From: Acidobacteriota bacterium
Lineage (GTDB): Bacteria; Acidobacteriota; Terriglobia; UBA7540
Assembly: GCA_003171295.1 (NCBI GenBank)
Contig: PMYF01000196.1
Span: 15,305 to 23,532 of the forward strand
DNA length: 8,228 bases
Direction of reading: 5' to 3'
Numbering within the stretch: position 1 is the stretch's first letter; each line of letters starts with the position of its first letter. The position numbers were made by a program, and so were the translations under genes. A model generated the notes under the pieces. The model was given only the letters and a program-made list of their open reading frames with translations, was not told where the DNA came from and ran no database searches. This document shows positions 1 through 5,105 of this stretch, piece by piece.

Positions 1-236
1 TGATTAGAAACCATTCGACCAGCAAAATATATTTGGAACAGAAATTGTAGGCGGGACGCTCTATCCCTTCACCTAACTGCAACCCCCTGATGCACAACGT
101 TGTACACGGTCCCACCAAGTAAACGACGTTCCGCTCTGTTTGGGAATTTGCTGCCTTCAAAGCCCCCTTTTCACACTTCAGCCGGATGCGCGGAAAACAA
201 AAAACCATTACCTTGTGCGCCTGAGAGGTGAGCAAC
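1..236. other. Upstream non-coding region of the operon
   Basis: No convincing reading frame is visible on either strand. The stretch is less GC-rich than the genes that follow, with A/T-rich patches near 20-50 and 193-210, as expected of a promoter region. I could not find a convincing -35/-10 pair at proper spacing, nor a sigma-54 type GG-N10-GC element. The one clear structured element is the palindrome at 91-106, listed separately. No intrinsic terminator (GC stem plus T-run) of a preceding gene is seen. The operon promoter is presumably here, but this is inferred from position only. Confidence 0.6.
91..106. promoter_or_regulatory. Palindrome, candidate operator
   Basis: The sequence TGCACAACGTTGTACA contains a perfect 10-bp palindrome, ACAACGTTGT (94-103), extended by matching TG/CA ends with one mismatched pair (C93 against A104). 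A central-CG palindrome of this size is typical of binding sites for dimeric repressors such as the LacI family, but no regulator gene is in the window, so the factor is unknown. It lies about 130 bases upstream of the first start codon, a reasonable place for an operator near the operon promoter. Confidence 0.35.
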
Positions 237-1175
237 GTGTTCTCATCGATTGAAGACCTGGCCGCGAGGCTTCGGAACGCTCAATACATCATCGACCCGG
301 TGACGCTTGAAGCCGTGTATCTCGCGGCCGAGATGCAGAAACCCCTGCTGGTCGAAGGCCCACCGGGCTCAGGCAAGACCGAATTGGCCTACGCCGTAGC
401 GTCGGCTGCCGGCGCGGTGGTTGAGCGCCTGCAGTGCCATGAAGGGATTACGGAGGAGAAAGCGATTGGGAAGTTCGATGAAGCCTTGCAGGAGCTCTTC
501 CTGCGTGTCGAGGGTAGCCAGCTTGGCGACGACTGGGAGGCGATCCGCAATCGCCTCCATTCGCTCGATTTCTTTTCCCACGGCCCCTTATTACGCGCGT
601 TGCTTTATCAGGAGAAACCCTGCGTTTTGCTGGTCGATGAGCTCGATAAGGTGGACCATGCCTTCGAGGCGATGCTGCTTGAGTTGCTCAGCGCGTGGCA
701 AATCACCGTGCCGAAACTCGGAACGGTTAAGGCCGAGACGGTCCCTTTCGTGGTGTTGAGCTCGAACGAAGAGCGGATGCTCGGCGACCCCTTGCGCCGC
801 CGGTGTTTTTACCTGCGATTCGAGTATCCAACCATCGAGCGGGAGGTCGAAATACTCAGCGCCCGGGGCAAGAGGCAGGATGCCACAGTGCAGGGTCAAG
901 TGGCAGGCCTGGCCTGCGCGTTGCGCGCCTGGAACATGGAGAAGCCGCCTTCGATTGCAGAGATCCTCGACCTCGCGCGAGCTCTCGAAATTCTGGGAAT
1001 AGGCGAAATCAATCCCCAGGACCGCGATTTGCTTCTGCCGTTGCTTGCGAAGACTCCGAGTGACCGCCGAAGGCTCTCGATGAACGCCGGATTCGAGGGG
1101 TTAGTCTACGATTCGCTTCGCCACCGCGACCAACTTATGAAGGCAGGACTTTTGATGAGGGGGGCGCCGGTGTGA
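237..1175 (+). CDS. MoxR-family AAA+ ATPase
   Basis: Cytoplasmic AAA+ ATPase of about 312 aa, near the usual size of MoxR proteins. Visible motifs (numbered from the GTG at 237): Walker A GPPGSGKT at 41-48, Walker B VLLVDELD at 130-137, sensor-1 SSN ending at about 177, and a DPLRRRC segment at 184-190 where MoxR proteins carry the arginine-finger region. MoxR ATPases generally act as chaperone-like remodellers, often beside a VWA-domain partner; no VWA gene is seen here. Start choice: GTG at 228 is also in frame, but GAGAGGTGA (223-231), a good Shine-Dalgarno sequence, overlaps it and sits 5 bases before GTG 237, so 237 is preferred. Its end overlaps the transglycosylase gene by 4 bases, implying translational coupling with the secretion operon. 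Family assignment is firm; its role in secretion is inference. Confidence 0.88.
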   Translation: MFSSIEDLAARLRNAQYIIDPVTLEAVYLAAEMQKPLLVEGPPGSGKTELAYAVASAAGAVVERLQCHEGITEEKAIGKFDEALQELFLRVEGSQLGDDWEAIRNRLHSLDFFSHGPLLRALLYQEKPCVLLVDELDKVDHAFEAMLLELLSAWQITVPKLGTVKAETVPFVVLSSNEERMLGDPLRRRCFYLRFEYPTIEREVEILSARGKRQDATVQGQVAGLACALRAWNMEKPPSIAEILDLARALEILGIGEINPQDRDLLLPLLAKTPSDRRRLSMNAGFEGLVYDSLRHRDQLMKAGLLMRGAPV

Positions 1176-1657
1176 GATGGGGAGTTCTCCTCCTGCTCGT
1201 GCTTGTCGGCTGCCCTGGAGCTTCGGCCCAGGGACCACCGGCGCCGCGGGAATACGCCGCCGGATGCGCTGAGTATTACGCCCACGTTTACCGGGTTCCC
1301 ATTGAGCTTGTGGAGTCAGTGATCGACGTCGAGTCCAACTGGAATCCCTATGCGGTCTCACCCAAAGGTGCCGTGGGGTTGATGCAGTTGATGCCGGGGA
1401 CGGCGTTCGAGTTCGGGGTGAGGAACCGATTCCAGGTCGAAGACAACGTGCGCGGAGGCGTGGCCTACCTGGCCTGGCTAATTCAACTCTTCCGGGGAGA
1501 CCTGCGCCTGGTGATGGGAGCGTACGTTGCGGGCCAAGACCGCATGTTGTCACGCGGGCTCGCGTATTCTTCCAGCGAAGTCTATGAATATGTGTCGAAT
1601 GTAGCCCGCCAGTACCGCTGGCGGCGTAGCGAAACCATGCGAGGAGGTAAGTCATGA
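1172..1657 (+). CDS. Small lytic transglycosylase, VirB1-like (SLT domain)
   Basis: Exported muramidase of 161 aa that would locally cleave peptidoglycan so the secretion channel can cross it. The SLT domain fills nearly the whole mature protein: catalytic Glu54 in ESNWNPYAVSPKGAVGLMQL (54-73), followed by MPGTA, then GGVAYLAWL (95-103) and GAYVAG (116-121). In this family the last motif is normally AYNAG; here Asn is replaced by Val119. The N-terminus is a signal sequence with a lipobox-like LVGC (11-14) and also an ASA/Q type-I site (17-20), so lipoprotein versus free periplasmic form is unresolved. The GTG start overlaps the stop of the ATPase gene (GTGA) with AGGGGGG at 1158-1164 as ribosome binding site. 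It is shorter than Agrobacterium VirB1 and lacks an evident C-terminal extension. Assignment to VirB1 rests on domain plus operon context. Confidence 0.85.
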   Translation: MRWGVLLLLVLVGCPGASAQGPPAPREYAAGCAEYYAHVYRVPIELVESVIDVESNWNPYAVSPKGAVGLMQLMPGTAFEFGVRNRFQVEDNVRGGVAYLAWLIQLFRGDLRLVMGAYVAGQDRMLSRGLAYSSSEVYEYVSNVARQYRWRRSETMRGGKS

Positions 1658-2721
1658 CCCAAGCTTTTTGTACGGTAGCCTTGATCGCCTTGGCGGCTTG
1701 CGCACAGGCACAAACGGCTGAGCCTCAGCCTCGAATTGTGAGCCGAACAGACATGGCCAGCCAAGTGACGACGGTTGAGGTAGCCGCGCACTTTGTCACG
1801 GCCATTCGGCTTCCGGAGGCCATATCTTCGGTGGCTGTGGGTGACCCGGCGCTCTTCGAGGTCGAGCACTCCGAGCGCGAACCCCAATTGTTATTTGTCA
1901 AAGTGCTGACGGACAAATCCGCAGAGACCAACCTGTTGATCTCGACGGCCAAGGGACACCAAGTAAGCTTGTTAGTGGTCAGCAAGGGTGAAGAAGGATC
2001 TCCAGCCGTCGACTTCCTGGTCAACTATCGGCGGGAGAGGAGCTTCTTCATCGAGCCAACGGCCGGCTCGATGGCGGTCTCGGAGACGGTTCCGGTAACG
2101 GCGGCGTCACCTGCAGACCCAGGAACCGAAAGGAGTTCTACGCATGCTTTGTCTCCAGTTTCGATTAAACCCCTTTTGCACGAGATTCTTGGATCTCCGC
2201 CCGAGCCCGCGCTCCCAGCCCGGCAAGGCAGTCTCGACAAACTCCTCGAGCGCGAGGTAGCGGCGCCCTTGCCCGCGCTTTACGGTGAGCATCCGCAGGG
2301 TGAGTCCGGTGAAGGAGAGCGCGTCCGTGCAGGGGTAGGACAAGTAATCGACGGTGGGCAGGAAGTGGTCGTGCTTTTCTCGGTGGTGAATCCCCAGAAC
2401 CAGGACATCCTGCTGATGCCGCCCCAAATTCAGTTGGGAGGCAAGTCGAACCAGGGCAAGTTCGTTAAGCATTCAAAGTGGACGACGGCTGAGCAGTTGC
2501 CGGTGATGGACTACCGGCTGAGCAAGCGGCGGCTGGCTCCTGGCGAACGCGCTGACGGCGTGGTGTTATTCGAGCGCCCACCCTATAAGCAGTCGAGTGA
2601 AACGCTGTTCCTGCAAATGGCGGAGGCGGGAGCCGTTGACCATCCGGCCCTTGCCCCCATCGGCTTTGGAATCAATACCGCGGAGGAGGATAACCATGCC
2701 AGAGCAAAATCTGGAAAGTAA
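1654..2721 (+). CDS. VirB9/TrbG-like outer-membrane core protein with atypical C-terminal domain
   Basis: Exported protein of 355 aa. Residues about 38-110 look like the N-terminal domain of VirB9/TrbG/CagX proteins: a VTAIRLPEAISSVAVGDP stretch (48-65), a strand with LLFVKVL (79-85), then ETNLLIS (91-97). Secretin N-domains (CpaC type) share this pattern, but the neighbouring VirB10 and VirB4 favour VirB9. Residues about 111-224 are a Pro/Glu-rich linker. Residues about 225-340 (VVVLFSVVNPQNQDILL... RLAPGERADGVVLF) look like an Ig-like beta-sandwich rather than the usual VirB9 C-terminal domain. The signal sequence has a perfect lipobox LAAC (13-16) and a competing AQA/Q site (17-20). Start ATG overlaps the previous stop (ATGA) with the strong AGGAGG at 1642-1647. 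Role as OM-side core partner of VirB10 is inferred. Confidence 0.68.
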   Translation: MTQAFCTVALIALAACAQAQTAEPQPRIVSRTDMASQVTTVEVAAHFVTAIRLPEAISSVAVGDPALFEVEHSEREPQLLFVKVLTDKSAETNLLISTAKGHQVSLLVVSKGEEGSPAVDFLVNYRRERSFFIEPTAGSMAVSETVPVTAASPADPGTERSSTHALSPVSIKPLLHEILGSPPEPALPARQGSLDKLLEREVAAPLPALYGEHPQGESGEGERVRAGVGQVIDGGQEVVVLFSVVNPQNQDILLMPPQIQLGGKSNQGKFVKHSKWTTAEQLPVMDYRLSKRRLAPGERADGVVLFERPPYKQSSETLFLQMAEAGAVDHPALAPIGFGINTAEEDNHARAKSGK

Positions 2722-4228
2722 GGCAATGGAGCAGGTCGAGGAAGTGGATCTCGCAAAGGACGAGCAGCCGGAAAAGCCGCCGAACCCGCTCGAACGGATA
2801 CTTCAAAGCCTCAGGAAGGCCCAGCCAGCTTCCGGTCCACCCGGGTCAGGAAGCCGTAGGGACCTCGGCAAGGACAAGTCAAAATCGTTGTTCGTGCTGG
2901 TGGCTTCCGCCGTTGTCGCGCTTCTGTTCTTTCTGGCGCATTTTTCATCGCCACAGAAGCCTAATCAGGGACAGGCGCCGGCCCACAGGGGCCAACCCGA
3001 CCTCGGCCAACGCACGACACCTGGCCAAGCGCAGAAGCAGGCGGGTTCCGTCACCCCGTTGCTCACAGCGGATACGCGTGATCAACAACCCGAGAGAAAT
3101 GGCCAGGTGACACCGGAGGACATCAACCATATGTCCCACGCGAACTCCCAAAGCGTGGTTCGAAAGCCGAACATTACAGCCAATACCTTGGTTCCACCGG
3201 ATGCGACCACGGGGAAGACTTCGACCGCGAAGAATGTCGACGGCCAGCAATACGCTCTCGGCCGCATCGACTTTTCGGATCTGGAGTTGCAGCAGAGATA
3301 CTCGAAAGCCGGGCACGGCCCAGACCTGAGCGCGGTCACAGTCCCGCCCCCATCGCTCGCCTCTTCGATTTCCGAAGGTGACCTCAAGAAACCTTCGCTC
3401 GTTTTCGTGAGTAGCGAAAACACCATTACTCCCAACGCGGCCGCAAGCTTGGCACGTCGAGATAGCGGGGCTGTCAAAACCGAAGCGCCGGGGACTGAAG
3501 GGCTATCCCTGGATTCGCTCCTACCGGCCGGGACGCGCCTCGTGGCGCGACTCGAATCGCCGGCGAGCACCGCGGTCGCAGCTCCGGTCGTTGCCGCGAT
3601 CGAATATAACTACGAGCGGGATGGGGAGATCGTCGTGCCGGCGGGATCAAAAGCCCTAGGGAAGCTTGAGCAGGCAAATTCTACCGGCTACGTGTCGCTG
3701 CGTTTCGACAGAATCGAATTTCCGGACGGGACGACCGGGAAGATGGGCGGAACCTCCATGGGCTTAGACTTTGCGCCGGTCAAAGGGCTCGTGTCAGGCA
3801 AAAGACGGGGGTCGCGATTCCTTGTGCAAACCCTAACCGGAGTGGGAACAGCCGCGGCTTACCTGGTAGGAGCAAACAACTTGAGCGGGCCGATATCGGA
3901 CAGCGCTCTCCTGAGAGAACGCCTTGCCGACAACGTGGCGATTGCCGGACAGAATGAGATGAACCAGGTTGCCTTCAACCAGAACATTATGGTGACCGTG
4001 CCCGGGAACACGCGGTTCTATATCGTTCTCGAGCAAACCGCCAATGGCTCTGGCAGCCAGCCCACAGCGCAACGCGCAAGTTATGCCTCGCGCGCTACCG
4101 GAAACGGCCAGACCGTACCCAGCTTACAGGAATTGCGGCAACTGTTGCAGTTAAGGCAGGAGCTCAGCCAGCTCTACCAGCAGGAACCGAGCGAAAAAGC
4201 CGTGCCGGATGACAACCAGCAGCAATAG
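2696..4228 (+). CDS. virB10: VirB10/TrbI family T4SS core protein
   Basis: Envelope-spanning core protein of 510 aa. Order of parts: charged cytoplasmic tail (1-63), one transmembrane helix (about 64-83, SLFVLVASAVVALLFFLAHF), a long Pro/Gln/Thr-rich periplasmic linker (about 84-270), then the TrbI/VirB10 domain (about 272-447) with PAGTRLVARLESP, IVVPAGSKALGKLEQ, FDRIEFPDGTTGKMGG and a hydrophobic stretch that could be the outer-membrane antenna region. The C-terminus is a Gln/Leu-rich probable helix ending QQQ. VirB10 proteins link inner and outer membranes and sense ATPase activity. It is longer than Agrobacterium VirB10 mainly because of the linker. Start: ATG 2696 follows GGAGGAGGA (2682-2690) by 5 bases and lies inside the previous gene (26-base overlap); an in-frame ATG at 2597 lacks such a site and would bury the charged tail behind an Arg/Pro-rich out-of-character stretch. 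Confidence 0.88.
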   Translation: MPEQNLESKAMEQVEEVDLAKDEQPEKPPNPLERILQSLRKAQPASGPPGSGSRRDLGKDKSKSLFVLVASAVVALLFFLAHFSSPQKPNQGQAPAHRGQPDLGQRTTPGQAQKQAGSVTPLLTADTRDQQPERNGQVTPEDINHMSHANSQSVVRKPNITANTLVPPDATTGKTSTAKNVDGQQYALGRIDFSDLELQQRYSKAGHGPDLSAVTVPPPSLASSISEGDLKKPSLVFVSSENTITPNAAASLARRDSGAVKTEAPGTEGLSLDSLLPAGTRLVARLESPASTAVAAPVVAAIEYNYERDGEIVVPAGSKALGKLEQANSTGYVSLRFDRIEFPDGTTGKMGGTSMGLDFAPVKGLVSGKRRGSRFLVQTLTGVGTAAAYLVGANNLSGPISDSALLRERLADNVAIAGQNEMNQVAFNQNIMVTVPGNTRFYIVLEQTANGSGSQPTAQRASYASRATGNGQTVPSLQELRQLLQLRQELSQLYQQEPSEKAVPDDNQQQ

Positions 4229-4285
4229 GGCGAAAGAACGGATTCCCACCTCCACCGACCCACCTCACAGCTTCCCGCCATTAGC

Positions 4286-4340
4286 TGGTTCCCTCAAAAT
4301 GGGCCGTAACTCGCCCTGGAGGGGGAACCATGAGTTCCCC
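4286..4340 (+). promoter_or_regulatory. Mutually exclusive stems in the leader
   Basis: Three segments compete. TGGTTCCC (4286-4293) is the perfect complement of GGGAACCA (4323-4330). The same middle segment, as GGGGAAC (4322-4328), is also the perfect complement of GTTCCCC (4334-4340) across a 5-base loop. Only one pairing can form at a time, the layout used by attenuators and riboswitch expression platforms. No T-run follows the second hairpin, so it is not a standard intrinsic terminator. Function is inference. Confidence 0.35.
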
Positions 4341-4377
4341 ATGCTCTGTCCTTGCGCACACTGCGGTGTAAGCAACG

Positions 4378-4398
4378 TCGGACCCAATCTGGGTTCGA
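4378..4398 (+). promoter_or_regulatory. 9-bp hairpin with triloop in the leader
   Basis: TCGGACCCA (4378-4386) pairs with TGGGTTCGA (4390-4398) around the loop ATC, eight Watson-Crick pairs and one G-U. It is followed by AAA rather than a T-run, so it is not a terminator on the + strand. It forms part of the structured leader before the pilin candidate. Confidence 0.35.
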
Positions 4399-4416
4399 AA
4401 ATCCACCCTGCAAAGA

Positions 4417-4459
4417 GGGACCTCCAATTGTCCCAGGGACGTCACGCGGTGGGACCTCC
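4417..4459 (+). repeat. Direct repeat GGGACCTCC, two copies
   Basis: GGGACCTCC occurs at 4417-4425 and 4451-4459, starts 34 bases apart. Between them GTCCC (4430-4434) can pair with the GGGAC of the first copy, or with GGGAC at 4436-4440 as double-stranded palindrome. The second copy lies in the loop and 3' arm of a CGCGG/CCGCG stem (4445-4462). The repeat is short and may be chance in GC-rich sequence. Confidence 0.3.
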
Positions 4460-4551
4460 GCGAAGAATGCGTCCGCGCCATCGTTAGGCAACAAAGGTCA
4501 CAGGCACATCTTTTTTCCCCTCGATCCACCTGTCCCATGCCGCGCAGCCGT

Positions 4552-4580
4552 TTGACAGAAAACATTCTTCATTGCACAAC
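4552..4580 (+). promoter_or_regulatory. Possible internal promoter before the pilin gene
   Basis: TTGACA (4552-4557) is a perfect sigma-70 -35 hexamer. At 17 bases spacing lies CACAAC (4575-4580), which matches the -10 consensus at only three positions, so the promoter is doubtful. If used, transcription would begin near 4586, almost exactly where the 12-bp hairpin begins, giving an mRNA with a 5'-terminal stem. That coincidence is the main reason to list it. Confidence 0.25.
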
Positions 4581-4584
4581 ATCC

Positions 4585-4621
4585 CTGGCTGGGCCGAGAA
4601 GTCAGCACACGGCCCAGCCAG
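4585..4621 (+). promoter_or_regulatory. Perfect 12-bp hairpin abutting the pilin ribosome binding site
   Basis: CTGGCTGGGCCG (4585-4596) and CGGCCCAGCCAG (4610-4621) are perfect complements around a 13-base loop (4597-4609). The Shine-Dalgarno sequence AAAGGAGGG (4622-4630) starts on the very next base, leaving the site single-stranded while the stem sits against it. There is no T-run, so it is not an intrinsic terminator. Such a stem could shield the mRNA 5' end from RNases, block upstream ribosomes, or be a processing site. The pairing is directly visible; its role is inference. Confidence 0.7.
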
Positions 4622-4634
4622 AAAGGAGGGATCC

Positions 4635-5000
4635 ATGACCAACAGGGCTCAGCGGGTCGCGGGCTGGAAGCGGCCCCTGGCAGTGGCGGGGATCGCGTTA
4701 CTTCTCCTAGGGAACTATGCGTTAGCCCAGAACCTCGGCGCCGCGCCGCAAACCAACGTAGCGGTTCAGGGTCAGACCGGGGCGCAGCCGGAAGGAGCGT
4801 TCCTGAACTTCATCAATTGGATCGGCAACGTGATCGCCCCAGTAGGAGCCGGTGGCGCAGTGGTAGGCGCCATCGTCTCCTGGCTCACGGGGCGGGGATT
4901 CGGCCGCTGGCTGTTCGCGGCCGGCGCCCTGCTTGCGGTGTCGGGCGTGACGCGGCTGATCGAGTTCTGGATCATGAACGGCACGGGCGGCGTTCACTAG
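4635..5000 (+). CDS. VirB2/TrbC-like pilin candidate
   Basis: Small membrane protein of 121 aa with a classical signal peptide (KR near the start, hydrophobic core 15-26, ALA/Q cleavage after residue 31). The mature part has two helices, about 62-84 and 91-113, joined by a short basic loop TGRGFGRW (85-92), and ends in GTGGVH. Two helices with a short basic cytoplasmic loop after a long signal peptide is the VirB2/TrbC pilin layout, and the position among VirB10, VirB3 and VirB4 fits; sequence identity to known VirB2 is not obvious to me. The motif NWIGNVIAPVGAG (61-73) recurs in the next two genes. ATG 4635 is chosen because AAAGGAGGG (4622-4630) precedes it; the in-frame ATG at 4572 lies inside the hairpin leader and would spoil the signal peptide. 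Flanking hairpins suggest separate control of its mRNA. Confidence 0.68.
   Translation: MTNRAQRVAGWKRPLAVAGIALLLLGNYALAQNLGAAPQTNVAVQGQTGAQPEGAFLNFINWIGNVIAPVGAGGAVVGAIVSWLTGRGFGRWLFAAGALLAVSGVTRLIEFWIMNGTGGVH
4687..5000 (+). repeat. First copy of a two-helix module shared by three genes
   Basis: Within this pilin candidate, residues about 57-110 hold the module: N61-W-I-G-N-V-I-A-P69, A-G at +3/+4 from the Pro, Gly86 at +17, and S-G-V-T-R-L-I-E110 with the Glu at +41. The copies in the following genes are in the 221-aa protein (residues about 96-149 and 164-217) and the 150-aa protein (about 8-61 and 80-139). Positions of Pro, Ala-Gly, loop Gly and the terminal acidic/amide residue keep the same spacing in four of the five copies, which points to common descent by duplication. 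Confidence 0.6.
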
Positions 5001-5025
5001 CGCAAGTCCCCTCTATCGTCAACCC

Positions 5026-5078
5026 GGGGCGGGCAGCCCTGGACTGGACCTGGTTCCTCTGTTCAGGCTGCCTGCCCC
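5026..5078 (+). promoter_or_regulatory. 13-bp hairpin after the pilin gene
   Basis: GGGGCGGGCAGCC (5026-5038) pairs with GGCTGCCTGCCCC (5066-5078): twelve Watson-Crick pairs and one G-U, with a 27-base loop. It lies in the 105-base gap between the pilin candidate and the next membrane gene. No T-run follows (CAACCCAACGG), so it is not a simple intrinsic terminator; it could slow 3' exonucleases or act as a partial terminator, lowering downstream expression relative to the pilin. Role is inference. Confidence 0.6.
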
Positions 5079-5105
5079 CAACCCAACGGACTTGGGAAAT
5101 TGCCT

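Larger units (their letters stand above)
4229..4634 (+). other. 406-base non-coding leader with several inverted repeats
   Basis: The longest gap between genes in the operon. Small open frames cross it, but none has a convincing start site, domain or codon character. What it does hold: alternative stems at 4286-4340, a 9-bp stem with triloop at 4378-4398, two copies of GGGACCTCC (4417-4425 and 4451-4459), a short stem CGCGG/CCGCG (4445-4449 with 4458-4462), a T-run at 4511-4516, a TTGACA hexamer at 4552-4557 and a perfect 12-bp hairpin at 4585-4621. This density of self-complementarity suggests a structured 5' leader for the membrane-protein genes downstream, possibly with its own promoter. 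It matches no RNA family that I recognise. Confidence 0.55.

Noticed and set aside
1101..1655. Antisense open frame of 184 aa opposite the transglycosylase
   Set aside because: Arg/Pro/Ser-rich shadow translation opposite a gene with an intact SLT domain.
2597..2695. Upstream in-frame ATG for virB10
   Set aside because: The ATG at 2696 has a near-ideal ribosome site 5 bases ahead; the extension would be the out-of-frame reading of the previous gene.
1654..2721. Reading of the VirB9-like gene as a CpaC/type II secretin
   Set aside because: The N-domain pattern is shared, but there is no secretin C-terminal pore domain and all neighbours are T4SS genes.
4390..4410. GGGTTCGAAAATCC resembling a tRNA T-arm
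   Set aside because: Loop length is wrong and no acceptor, D-arm or anticodon arm can be drawn around it; the bases are better explained by the stem at 4378-4398.
4209..4555. Small open frames on both strands in the leader, one with a CPCAHC string
   Set aside because: No suitable start sites, overlapping frames on both strands with Arg/Pro-rich shadow composition, and they coincide with stems; treated as non-coding.
5026..5090. Intrinsic terminator after the pilin gene
   Set aside because: The stem is strong but the loop is long and no T-run follows.
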